From positions 1 through 22,113 of the forward strand of contig NIUZ01000097.1 of the NCBI GenBank assembly GCA_002254285.1: DNA of 22,113 nt, given 5' to 3'. Numbering within the stretch: the stretch's first letter is position 1; each line of letters opens with the position of its first letter. Positions 15,985 to 22,113 of this stretch are shown here, piece by piece. Position numbers and translations under genes: made by a program. This DNA comes from Bacteroidetes bacterium 4572_112. GTDB lineage: Bacteria; Bacteroidota; Bacteroidia; Bacteroidales; UBA1556. The notes beneath the pieces are model-generated. The model was not told the DNA's origin. It saw only the letters and a program-made list of their open reading frames with translations, and did no database searches.

Positions 15985-17182
15985 CTCTATTTCCAATGAG
16001 TTCATCAATTACATCCTGATTATAGTTTTGTATTGTAATAAGCTCAATATCGTCATTATACTTTACCTTAAAAGTCTTTTGCATATCAATAATAAAATTA
16101 TGCACAGTTTCACCTTTATTATCAATACAGATAGAAAAGCTAATGGCTGAATTTTGCATAAGATTTACCTTCAAATTATATTGATTTAGTTTATCAAAAA
16201 TAATTGAAAGCTTATCTTCAGCAATAAAAGAAAAATCGCGAGCAGAAATAGAAATTATCACCTGATTTTTCTTGAAAATATATGAAGGAATTAAAGAATC
16301 CGCAAAAGCATCCTGCTGAACAATTGTACCGCTTTCGTGAGGACTAATAAACGATTTTATATAAAGAGGAATCGTCTTTTTCTTTAATGGCTGTATTGTT
16401 TTGGGATGAATAATACTTGCACCATAATAAGCTAACTCTATGGTTTCGCGATAACTTATTATGTCAATTTTTTGTGTATTATCAAAATATTTAGGATCAG
16501 CATTAAGTAAACCTGGCACATCTTTCCAGATAGTAAGATCTTCTGCATCAATAGCATTTGCAATAATTGCCGCTGAATAATCAGAACCTTCGCGTCCAAG
16601 GGTACTATCATCACCATTATCTGTTTTGGCAATAAATCCTTGGGTTACTATTATAGTATTATCAACAAATAACGAATGCAGTTCACTCTTTATCTTTTGT
16701 ATACTTTTATCCCAAATCACCTCCGCATCCACACATTTATTTTCAGTGGTAATAATATCACCTGCAGCAACCCATATACTTTTAAATCCTAAATACTGCA
16801 AATATTGATTTACAATAATTGTAGAAAACAATTCGCCAAAGCCAACCACCGAAGCATAACGCTTTTGTTGATTTTCAATATCAGCAGCTATAATTTTGCG
16901 TAATTGCTCAAATGCAGTATTTATTCTAGGATAAATTGGGCTATTGGAGTCCGAAAACAGATTATTTATAATATCAAGGTGAAAACGTTCAATATCAGCT
17001 ATTGAAGAATCAATTTCAGAAGATCTAAGGTTAAGAAGTTTCTCAAGAGCATTGGTAATTTTACCCATAGCAGAAATTACCAAAACTATTTTTTGATTTT
17101 GATATTCACCAATAATTTCAGCAACATTGCGAACCGCTTCTGCTGATTTTACTGATGCCCCACCGAATTTGAAAACCTTCAT
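15950..17182 (-). CDS. lysC: aspartate kinase
   Basis: Phosphorylates aspartate at the entry to lysine, threonine, methionine and diaminopimelate synthesis. The 410 residues carry the amino-acid-kinase domain: KFGGASV at 5-11, GFGELFS near 114, the GREGSDYSAA nucleotide loop at 196-205, IWKDVPGLLNADP near 218-230 and GASIIHPKT near 254. The C-terminal third (about 300-410) looks like the ACT region that binds feedback inhibitor (QVIISISARDFSFIAED, KVNLMQNSAISFSICI). It is a monofunctional enzyme with no homoserine dehydrogenase fused. Family members often have GRGGSD; Glu in place of the second Gly is a common variant in Bacteroidota. It lies 28 bases downstream of the prenyltransferase gene, and its 3' end overlaps apt. 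Confidence 0.95.
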   Translation of the reverse strand: MKVFKFGGASVKSAEAVRNVAEIIGEYQNQKIVLVISAMGKITNALEKLLNLRSSEIDSSIADIERFHLDIINNLFSDSNSPIYPRINTAFEQLRKIIAADIENQQKRYASVVGFGELFSTIIVNQYLQYLGFKSIWVAAGDIITTENKCVDAEVIWDKSIQKIKSELHSLFVDNTIIVTQGFIAKTDNGDDSTLGREGSDYSAAIIANAIDAEDLTIWKDVPGLLNADPKYFDNTQKIDIISYRETIELAYYGASIIHPKTIQPLKKKTIPLYIKSFISPHESGTIVQQDAFADSLIPSYIFKKNQVIISISARDFSFIAEDKLSIIFDKLNQYNLKVNLMQNSAISFSICIDNKGETVHNFIIDMQKTFKVKYNDDIELITIQNYNQDVIDELIGNRDVFLEQKDYSR

Positions 17183-17202
17183 TATTTAAGATATCTGATT
17201 TA

Positions 17203-17210
17203 CAAAAGTA
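17203..17210 (-). promoter_or_regulatory. candidate -7 promoter motif for lysC-apt
   Basis: The minus strand reads TACTTTTG, matching TAnnTTTG, 20 bases before the lysC ATG and immediately after the prenyltransferase stop. It suggests lysC-apt can be transcribed on its own. No clear -33 element is present. Confidence 0.4.
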
Positions 17211-18071
17211 TTAAAAATACAATGATAGAATTCCGAATATTGCAAATAGCAAACTTGCCACTCCATTACTCGTAAAAAACGCTAGATTTACCTTCGATAA
17301 ATCATCAACCGAAACAAGAGAATGCTGACGATATAAAAGTTGAATAAACACCCCTGCTCCTATCCAATACCAATAACCTTGAGGCATGAAAAATCCTGCC
17401 ACAATTATTAATACTGCGCTTGTTAGGTGTAATAATTCTGACACTCTAAGAGCTTTTTTCTTACCAAGGATAGATGGAATACTTTTGAGTCCATTTTCCT
17501 TATCAAACTCCTCATCCTGCAAGGCGTAAATAATATCGAAGCCTGCAGTCCAAAAAAGCACTACAAAAGAAAATATTATGGGCACTATACTATTGAATGA
17601 GCCGCTAACAGAAAGGTAAGCACCAATTGGTGCAAGCGATAAACCCAAACCAAGCACTAGATGACAAAGTGGAGTAAATCGTTTTGTATAACTATAGCCA
17701 AGTATTACGATAAGTGCTACTGGCGATAGAAAGAAGGTTAGCATATTTATTAAATAGGCAGTTATTACAAATAGCAATGAGTTTATTATGATAAATATAA
17801 GCGCATTTTTAGGAGTAATAATTCCTGAAGCTACTTCACGAGTTTTTGTTCTATCATTCAGTACATCAATATCTCTATCGAGGAATCTATTGAATGCCAT
17901 GGCAGCATTTCTTGCAAAAATCATTGCAAAAATTATGTAGATAAAAATCTGATAATCAAATTCAAGATTATTAAGTTTTATTCCCAGAAAAAAGCCAAAA
18001 ATAGCAAAAGGCATAGCAAAAATACTATGCGAGAATTTTACCATTGACAGGTATTTTTGAATTTTTTGCAT
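17211..18071 (-). CDS. UbiA-family aromatic prenyltransferase, MqnP-like
   Basis: An integral membrane enzyme of 286 residues with about eight or nine transmembrane helices, likely attaching a polyprenyl chain to an aromatic quinone precursor. The first Asp-rich motif is NRFLDRDID (Asn61, Asp65, Asp69), preceded by the ARNAAMAF stretch. The second is YALQDEEFDKENGLKSIP (Asp186, Asp190). These bind the Mg2+ and diphosphate. The ARNAAMAFNR context is that of the UbiA-like group assigned to the futalosine menaquinone route (MqnP) rather than classic E. coli UbiA, but which aromatic substrate is used cannot be told from sequence. Its neighbours (lysC, apt) do not help. The gene is flanked upstream by a heptad-repeat hairpin. 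Confidence 0.88.
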   Translation of the reverse strand: MQKIQKYLSMVKFSHSIFAMPFAIFGFFLGIKLNNLEFDYQIFIYIIFAMIFARNAAMAFNRFLDRDIDVLNDRTKTREVASGIITPKNALIFIIINSLLFVITAYLINMLTFFLSPVALIVILGYSYTKRFTPLCHLVLGLGLSLAPIGAYLSVSGSFNSIVPIIFSFVVLFWTAGFDIIYALQDEEFDKENGLKSIPSILGKKKALRVSELLHLTSAVLIIVAGFFMPQGYWYWIGAGVFIQLLYRQHSLVSVDDLSKVNLAFFTSNGVASLLFAIFGILSLYF

Positions 18072-18083
18072 TATTATAAAAAA

Positions 18084-18158
18084 AGTCTTCAGTCAACAGT
18101 TTGCAGTCAGCAGTTCAATAATTATAAACTGAAGACTGCAAACTGCATACTGAAGACT
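18084..18158. repeat. heptad-phased CAGTnnn / ACTGnnn inverted repeat
   Basis: CAGT occurs at 18090, 18097, 18104 and 18111, and ACTG at 18128, 18135, 18142 and 18149, in both cases every 7 bases. The two arms fold into one stem: 18084-18093 with 18149-18158 (10 bp), 18097-18108 with 18134-18145 (12 bp), and 18111-18115 with 18127-18131 (5 bp), with an 11-base loop. All mismatches fall in the 3-base spacers. It occupies most of the 117-base gap between the C69 dipeptidase stop and the prenyltransferase start (both minus strand), so it may act as a terminator or attenuator or be a dispersed repeat. Confidence 0.85.
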
Positions 18159-18188
18159 ATATATTAATTGTATATACTCTAGTAAATT

Positions 18189-19886
18189 CTATTTAACTTC
18201 GAACTGATTACCAGTTTCTTCAACTATCTTACGGTAGAAATTCTCACCATAACCTGGTTGCTCTACTTTAGGATTAGCCATTTTATAACCTTCTTTTACC
18301 TCTTCTTTAGTTTTGATGTTTCCATCCATATACTTCATGAATAATTGTTGGTAAAGAGATTTCCAAGTAGTGAAAGTTTTTGCAGCAGCTTTATGCGAAT
18401 AATCAGAAACATAGCTAATTGCAGCATCACGACCTTTAGATTCAAGAATACTTTTAGCCTCAGCATCAGTTTTTTGAACCTCCGCAATAAAACCTTGCTC
18501 TAGTTTAGTTTGAGCAATTACAATATCTGGGTGAACTCTATTCCACATCATATAAGCGAAGTTTTCTACCTGATTAAAGATCCAAAATCCTGAAGTCTCG
18601 CTCCAATCCATCATAGAACCATTTCCAACTTTAAAGTTCTCTGGAGCAGTAGTCATGCTAGTATAAAATGGCATATATACAGTTCCCGAAGGATCATCAA
18701 CACCCCACCAAATAATACCACCAATTTCGTCTGGCAACCATGAGCGCATTTGACTTACAAAAGAAAAACCTGCTTGCTGAGTTGCTGTAGCACGCTCATT
18801 GCAATATGTTTTTCCATCAACTTTCCAAGTTAAACCTCTCCAACGGTATGGAAGGCCAAAAGGACCAGCACCCATATCTTTGCTCATATCAAGCTCAGTA
18901 CCTTCAAGGTGATCGCGCATAAAGCCCATCATATCATGAACAGAAACCTTATGATCAGGCTTAACATAAAGTGGCATGCGGTTGCTTGCGTAACCATTTT
19001 CACCACCATGTTGTACATTACCTTTTACATATTCCCAATAAGCTGGGCTATCTTTTACTTCTTTATTTATTTTATGAAACATAGAGTAAACACGCATTTC
19101 ACAGAAACGAGCGCCACCAAAATCAACTGGAGCATAAGTATCGCTAAAGCTAAAATCCTTATCCTTACCAGTAAAATATTCTTTTTTCTTAGCAAAAGAA
19201 ATTACATCTTTACTATTGAAAAACATAGCATCCTCTTTATCCCACTTATTTTTCTTTTGATAATCGAAAGTAGTAATACGAGCTTGGTTTGCATGACCCG
19301 AAACATAACCATCAGGAATACGAACAGCTACCCAAACAGCACCTTTTTCGCCTTGACCTTTTCCGATAAGTTCCATTATCCACACTTCGTTTTTGTCAGC
19401 AATAGAGAAAGACTCACCTTCACTATAATAACCATATTCTGCAACCAAATCAGTCATAAGCTTAATAGCCTCACGAGCAGTTTTAGAACGTTGCAAAGCA
19501 ATGTAAATCATGCTACCATAATCCATTATAGCGCCATCTTGATGATGAAGATCTGCACGACCTCCATAAGTTGTTTCTCCAATACTTACTTGATGCTCGT
19601 TGGCATTACCAACTACATTATAAGTTTCGGCAGCTTGAGGAATTTGACCAAGTTTTTTTCCTGTATCCCATTCGTATACGTCCATCATTGTGCCAGCAGG
19701 CCACTTTTGAGCTGCCCAATGGTATAATTCACCATAAAGAACGTGGGAGTCAGCACTATAACTAATCATTGTAGAGCCGTCTACACTAGCTCCCTTAGTT
19801 ATTAGGTAATTTGTACAGGCCTTGCTTTGCTGTATAGAGAAAGCAAATAATAGTACTCCTGCAAGTAATAATGATTTGATATTCAT
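18189..19886 (-). CDS. C69 family dipeptidase
   Basis: A secreted or periplasmic N-terminal-nucleophile peptidase of 565 residues that removes dipeptides or acts on peptides carrying certain N-termini. The signal sequence (MNIKSLLLAGVLLFAFSIQQSKA) ends right before Cys24, which with TNYLI becomes the exposed catalytic residue after cleavage. CTNYLITKGASVDGSTMISYSADSH is the family's active-site block. Further conserved pieces are GETTYGGRADLHHQDGAIMDYGS, SFSIADKNEVWIMELIGKG and GYVSGHANQARIT. Length is normal for the family and no truncation is seen. It is a single-gene unit with a good promoter match upstream and the heptad-repeat hairpin downstream. A homologue of the dipeptidases PepD/PipD is meant, but the exact specificity is unknown. 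Confidence 0.95.
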   Translation of the reverse strand: MNIKSLLLAGVLLFAFSIQQSKACTNYLITKGASVDGSTMISYSADSHVLYGELYHWAAQKWPAGTMMDVYEWDTGKKLGQIPQAAETYNVVGNANEHQVSIGETTYGGRADLHHQDGAIMDYGSMIYIALQRSKTAREAIKLMTDLVAEYGYYSEGESFSIADKNEVWIMELIGKGQGEKGAVWVAVRIPDGYVSGHANQARITTFDYQKKNKWDKEDAMFFNSKDVISFAKKKEYFTGKDKDFSFSDTYAPVDFGGARFCEMRVYSMFHKINKEVKDSPAYWEYVKGNVQHGGENGYASNRMPLYVKPDHKVSVHDMMGFMRDHLEGTELDMSKDMGAGPFGLPYRWRGLTWKVDGKTYCNERATATQQAGFSFVSQMRSWLPDEIGGIIWWGVDDPSGTVYMPFYTSMTTAPENFKVGNGSMMDWSETSGFWIFNQVENFAYMMWNRVHPDIVIAQTKLEQGFIAEVQKTDAEAKSILESKGRDAAISYVSDYSHKAAAKTFTTWKSLYQQLFMKYMDGNIKTKEEVKEGYKMANPKVEQPGYGENFYRKIVEETGNQFEVK

Positions 19887-19921
19887 ATTGTTATTGTTAA
19901 TTGTTTAATTTTAAAAGAAGA

Positions 19922-19955
19922 CAAAGATAGTGTTTTTAACAGTATATAGACCAAA
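19922..19955 (-). promoter_or_regulatory. candidate promoter of the C69 dipeptidase
   Basis: On the minus strand TATCTTTG (19922-19929) matches TAnnTTTG and TTTG (19952-19955) matches the -33 element, with 22 bases between them, slightly wider than usual. The motif ends 35 bases before the start codon. Confidence 0.6.
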
Positions 19956-19969
19956 AAAATTAGACATTA

Positions 19970-20001
19970 AAAAGGGCGTTTATAAGAATAAACACCCTTT
20001 T
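19970..20001 (-). terminator. hairpin terminator of the lipoprotein gene
   Basis: Arms 19970-19982 and 19989-20001 pair over 13 bases with one mismatch around the loop TAAGAA. On the minus strand the stem is GC-rich in the middle (GGGTG against CGCCC) and is followed by TTTTTAATG. It lies about 100 bases after the lipoprotein stop and just before the dipeptidase promoter. Confidence 0.65.
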
Positions 20002-20102
20002 ATCACAGAATTTAATTAATTATTATACTAAAGCATTACAATTTAGTATTTTGTCAAAGAGATGAGCATTTTTCATCCCTTAATATTTTTATCAATTTAT
20101 TA

Positions 20103-20534
20103 TTATTTGATTCTTTTTAAAGCTATCAGAAACTGCATCATAGCCTCATCATTCTCTATTCGTTGTATATAAATCTTAGAATCATGCATTCTAAAAGAAT
20201 AATTTCCATTAGGCATCTCTACCCACTCTTTTCCACCATCTTCTTTGGGTGTATTAATTTCTTGTGAGAATAGTTTTATATATTCATAGCTCTCGCTTGC
20301 ATCATAAAACATAGATGGCAAACAAGCTTCGTATACTCCATTTACTTTATGCCATTCTGCATCATTAATTAACATCATTTCTGTAGCTGCATCAGTAGGA
20401 ATATTAGAATTTTGAGATATATGTGGTAATTCATCTTCTACTTTTTGGCATGAGCTAAACAGTACTGATGTTGCTAGCATTAAAGAAATGGCCACTATTA
20501 TAGTCTTTAGACTGTGTAAAGAAAAGTTTTTCAT
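20103..20534 (-). CDS. small lipoprotein of unknown function
   Basis: A 143-residue protein starting MKNFSLHSLKTIIVAISLML and reaching a lipobox-like LFSSC with Cys29, which would be lipidated after signal peptidase II cleavage. The mature part begins QKVEDELPHISQNSN, is acidic and Met-rich, and contains no domain I recognise; NDAEWHKVNGVYEACLP and WVEMPNGNYSFRMHDSKIYIQ look like small beta-strand repeats. I chose the ATG at 20532-20534 because the signal sequence starts there; an upstream in-frame GTG (20603) would add 23 residues that do not fit a signal peptide. It probably sits in the inner leaflet-facing or outer membrane; it cannot be said which. Confidence 0.7.
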   Translation of the reverse strand: MKNFSLHSLKTIIVAISLMLATSVLFSSCQKVEDELPHISQNSNIPTDAATEMMLINDAEWHKVNGVYEACLPSMFYDASESYEYIKLFSQEINTPKEDGGKEWVEMPNGNYSFRMHDSKIYIQRIENDEAMMQFLIALKRIK

Positions 20535-20593
20535 AATAATAAGTTTTAAAAATTCGTATTTAATTATTTTTTTTAGAAATATTGAATAATATT

Positions 20594-20605
20594 GAGTGGC
20601 CACTC
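20594..20605. promoter_or_regulatory. 12-bp palindrome upstream of the lipoprotein gene
   Basis: GAGTGGCCACTC is a perfect palindrome, and the most GC-rich stretch in this spacer, 60 bases upstream of the lipoprotein start. It could be an operator for a dimeric regulator, but a single occurrence is weak evidence. Confidence 0.25.
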
Positions 20606-20730
20606 TTTACATAATCGTAATTTCAAAAGCAAGACGCTAGCATACCCATTTTGTTACTACAATAACATACATTAATATTATATTTTGTGATTATTACCAC
20701 AATAATGGCAGAGCTATCCTTTTATTTACT

Positions 20731-20738
20731 TACTTTTG
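20731..20738 (+). promoter_or_regulatory. candidate -7 promoter motif for the IMPase gene
   Basis: TACTTTTG matches TAnnTTTG exactly and ends 33 bases before the ATG at 20772. No convincing -33 TTTG is found. Confidence 0.45.
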
Positions 20739-20771
20739 AAGCTGATAAAGAAATTACAAAAAATATTTATT

Positions 20772-21569
20772 ATGCAAGGAAATTTTGACGAAATCTGCTT
20801 AAATGTTGTTGAACTAAGCAAGCAAGTTGGCGAGTTTTTGATGGAAGAAAGTGGAAAAATCACCGCTCAGGATATAGAAGTAAAAGGTCAGCACGACTAC
20901 GTAACTTATGTGGACAAAACTGCTGAAAAATATATAGTTGAAGGACTTTCGAAAATATTTCCTCCAGCAGGATTCATTACCGAGGAAGGTACTATTGACA
21001 AAAAATCGGATACTTTCAACTGGATAGTTGACCCACTTGATGGCACTACCAATTTTATACACGGTTTGGCTCCTTTCTGTATTTCCATTGCACTTAAGCG
21101 CGATGATGAGATTGTTGTTGGAGTTATTTATGAGCCAAATTTGGATGAGGTTTTCTATGCTTATGAGCATAGCCCTGCTTTCTTAAATGATCAGCCAATA
21201 GATGTTTCGCAAACCAATAATTTGGATAATGCACTGCTTGCAACAGGTTTTCCTTATTACGATTATTCGAAGCTCGATAACTATATGAAAGTATTTACTT
21301 ACTGCCTTAAAAACACGAGAGGTGTACGCCGATTAGGGTCTGCTGCCATTGACCTTGCTTATGTAGCTTGTGGCAGAATGGACGGTTTTTTTGAGTACGG
21401 ACTTCGCCCTTGGGATGTAGCCGCAGGAAGTTTTATTGTGGAACGTGCTGGCGGAAAGGTTTCTGATTTTTCAGGAGGAAGAGATCATATATTTGGCAAA
21501 GAGATACTTGCTTTTAATGGCAAATTGCATGGGGAGTTTTTGGAAGTAATGAAAACGGAGTTCTTATAA
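20772..21569 (+). CDS. suhB: inositol monophosphatase family protein (SuhB-like)
   Basis: A 265-residue Mg2+-dependent phosphatase, cytoplasmic, of the group that dephosphorylates inositol-1-phosphate, 3'-phosphoadenosine phosphate or related small phosphates. Motif 1 is WIVDPLDGTTNFIHG (84-98) with Asp87, Asp90 and the Gly-Thr-Thr loop. A paired Glu (ITEEGT, Glu71-72) is upstream. Motif 2 is LRPWDVAAGSFIVERAGG around Asp215. All three metal sites are intact. Length suits SuhB/IMPase rather than fructose-1,6-bisphosphatase or CysQ, though CysQ cannot be wholly excluded. The ATG at 20772 is chosen over a TTG 36 bases upstream, which overlaps the promoter motif. It is followed by structured AT-rich DNA and converges on rnr. 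Confidence 0.9.
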   Translation: MQGNFDEICLNVVELSKQVGEFLMEESGKITAQDIEVKGQHDYVTYVDKTAEKYIVEGLSKIFPPAGFITEEGTIDKKSDTFNWIVDPLDGTTNFIHGLAPFCISIALKRDDEIVVGVIYEPNLDEVFYAYEHSPAFLNDQPIDVSQTNNLDNALLATGFPYYDYSKLDNYMKVFTYCLKNTRGVRRLGSAAIDLAYVACGRMDGFFEYGLRPWDVAAGSFIVERAGGKVSDFSGGRDHIFGKEILAFNGKLHGEFLEVMKTEFL

Positions 21570-21679
21570 TGGTTAATTATTAATGGTTAATGATTAATTG
21601 GGGGAAACCTTGAAAATCACTCCGCTTGAAGGGTTTAATTGTTGATTTGATTAATCGTTTAATTGATTGTAACCATTAA
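21568..21679. repeat. AT-rich inverted and heptad-phased tract downstream of IMPase
   Basis: Four consecutive 7-mers of the form AATnnTT (AATGGTT, AATTATT, AATGGTT, AATGATT) fill 21568-21595. The reverse complement AACCATT recurs at 21671-21677 within TTGATTGTAACCATTAA, so the ends pair imperfectly across about 110 bases. Inside lies a short AAACC/GGTTT pair at 21604 and 21632 surrounding the GC-richer ACTCCGCTTGAAGGG. It may be a degenerate noncoding mobile unit or 3' structure. Confidence 0.45.
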
Positions 21680-21723
21680 AAATTATAAATAGGGTATTGA
21701 TTAACGATAGCAGATTATTAGAA

Positions 21724-21751
21724 TAACGTCCCGATAGCCATCGGGACGTTA
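21724..21751. terminator. bidirectional hairpin terminator between suhB and rnr
   Basis: Perfect 12-bp arms 21724-21735 and 21740-21751 with the 4-base loop AGCC and a core of CGTCCCGAT/ATCGGGACG. It lies 3 bases from the rnr stop (21755-21757) and in the convergent gap after suhB, so it can serve both transcripts. T-tracts are short on either side. Confidence 0.75.
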
Positions 21752-21754
21752 ATC

Positions 21755-22113
21755 TTAAATCTCTTCCTCAACTACCCGAAGATCCATCTGTCTTTTAAGC
21801 ATATCTACTTTTTCAACAACAACTTCTATGGCATCGCCAAGGGCATATTCATTTTTATAACGGCGGCCTACTATGCGGTAATTATCCTCATCGAGATAGT
21901 AGAAATCGTCTTTCATACTTTGCAAAGGAATTAGTCCTTCGCTCTTCACTTCAGTAATTTCTACAAATAAACCCCATTTACTTACTCCTGATATTTTACC
22001 AGTAAATTGTTGTCCAACTTTGTCCAACATATATTCTATCTGCTTATACTTAATAGATTCGCGTTCGGCAGTAGCTGCTTTGCGCTCCATTTCAGAAGTA
22101 TGCTCGCAATACT
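21755..22113 (-). CDS. rnr: ribonuclease R, C-terminal part (partial)
   Basis: The 3'-to-5' exoribonuclease that degrades structured RNA. Only the C-terminal 118 residues are inside the window; the cold-shock and catalytic RNB domains lie beyond the right edge. The visible part starts with the family's post-RNB segment (YCEHTSEMERKAATAERES), continues IKYKQIEYM, and then forms the S1 RNA-binding domain: GQQFTGKISGVSKWGLFVEI, EGLIPLQSMKDDFYYLDE, YALGDAIEVVVEKVDMLKRQMDLRVVEEE. The ATG at 22088-22090 is internal, since the frame remains open upstream. The protein ends soon after S1 without the basic tail of E. coli RNase R, as is common in Bacteroidota. The gene ends 3 bases from a strong hairpin. 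Confidence 0.95.
   Translation of the reverse strand, partial: YCEHTSEMERKAATAERESIKYKQIEYMLDKVGQQFTGKISGVSKWGLFVEITEVKSEGLIPLQSMKDDFYYLDEDNYRIVGRRYKNEYALGDAIEVVVEKVDMLKRQMDLRVVEEEI

Noticed and set aside
18909..19727. A 272-residue open frame on the plus strand inside the C69 dipeptidase gene
   Set aside because: It lies wholly antisense to a strongly conserved coding gene, its composition is an artefact of the opposite strand, and no domain or start context supports it.
1..22113. CRISPR array, tRNA or rRNA genes, integrase or transposase
   Set aside because: No direct repeats of array length, no cloverleaf-like clusters and no transposase or integrase motifs were seen in reading the frames and gaps.

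Overview
The window is chromosomal DNA from an AT-rich member of the Bacteroidota. Several independent signs agree: a secreted protein with a C-terminal type IX secretion (Por) sorting domain, an RHS core of the Bacteroidota type, DUF4139, DUF2807 and DUF1684 proteins, 5' regions without obvious Shine-Dalgarno sites, and repeated matches to the Bacteroidota -7 promoter motif TAnnTTTG. No rRNA, tRNA, CRISPR array, integrase or intact insertion sequence was found.

Layout. (1) 1-3939, minus strand, read right to left: a DUF2807 secreted protein, glycerol kinase (glpK), an LplT-like MFS transporter, and an RHS C-terminal tip that begins on the transporter's stop codon and runs off the left edge. 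(2) 4399-5781, plus: a secreted protein of unknown function with no usable ATG, ending inside an 18-bp perfect hairpin. (3) 5859-7041, minus: a DUF4140/DUF4139 gene that has lost its middle and is frameshifted. (4) 7220-10665, plus: rpoN (sigma-54), a PAP2-like membrane protein, nth (endonuclease III) and a DUF1684 lipoprotein-like secreted protein overlapping nth by 4 bases. (5) 10666-12958, minus: an outer-membrane beta-barrel protein and a T9SS cargo gene split by one missing base. (6) 13334-15282, plus: an HdeD-like membrane protein, a YitT-family membrane protein and the YraN-type nuclease-fold protein. (7) 15439-20534, minus: a UbiA/MqnP-like prenyltransferase, aspartokinase and adenine phosphoribosyltransferase (the last two overlapping), preceded by a C69 dipeptidase and a small lipoprotein. 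(8) 20772-22113: an inositol-monophosphatase-family protein (plus) converging on the 3' end of RNase R (minus).

Most of this is housekeeping: DNA repair, sigma-54 transcription, purine salvage, amino-acid and quinone biosynthesis, and RNA decay. The unusual content is in decaying genes (RHS tip, DUF4139 deletion, T9SS cargo frameshift) and in structured intergenic DNA. The most distinctive element is a hairpin between the prenyltransferase and the C69 dipeptidase, built from CAGT repeated every 7 bases on one arm and ACTG every 7 bases on the other, with the mismatches confined to the spacer bases. A second 7-base-phased AT-rich tract lies downstream of the IMPase gene, and a shared CCCGATAGnnnnCGGG element occurs twice after gene ends. 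I did not find a convincing new multi-gene system.
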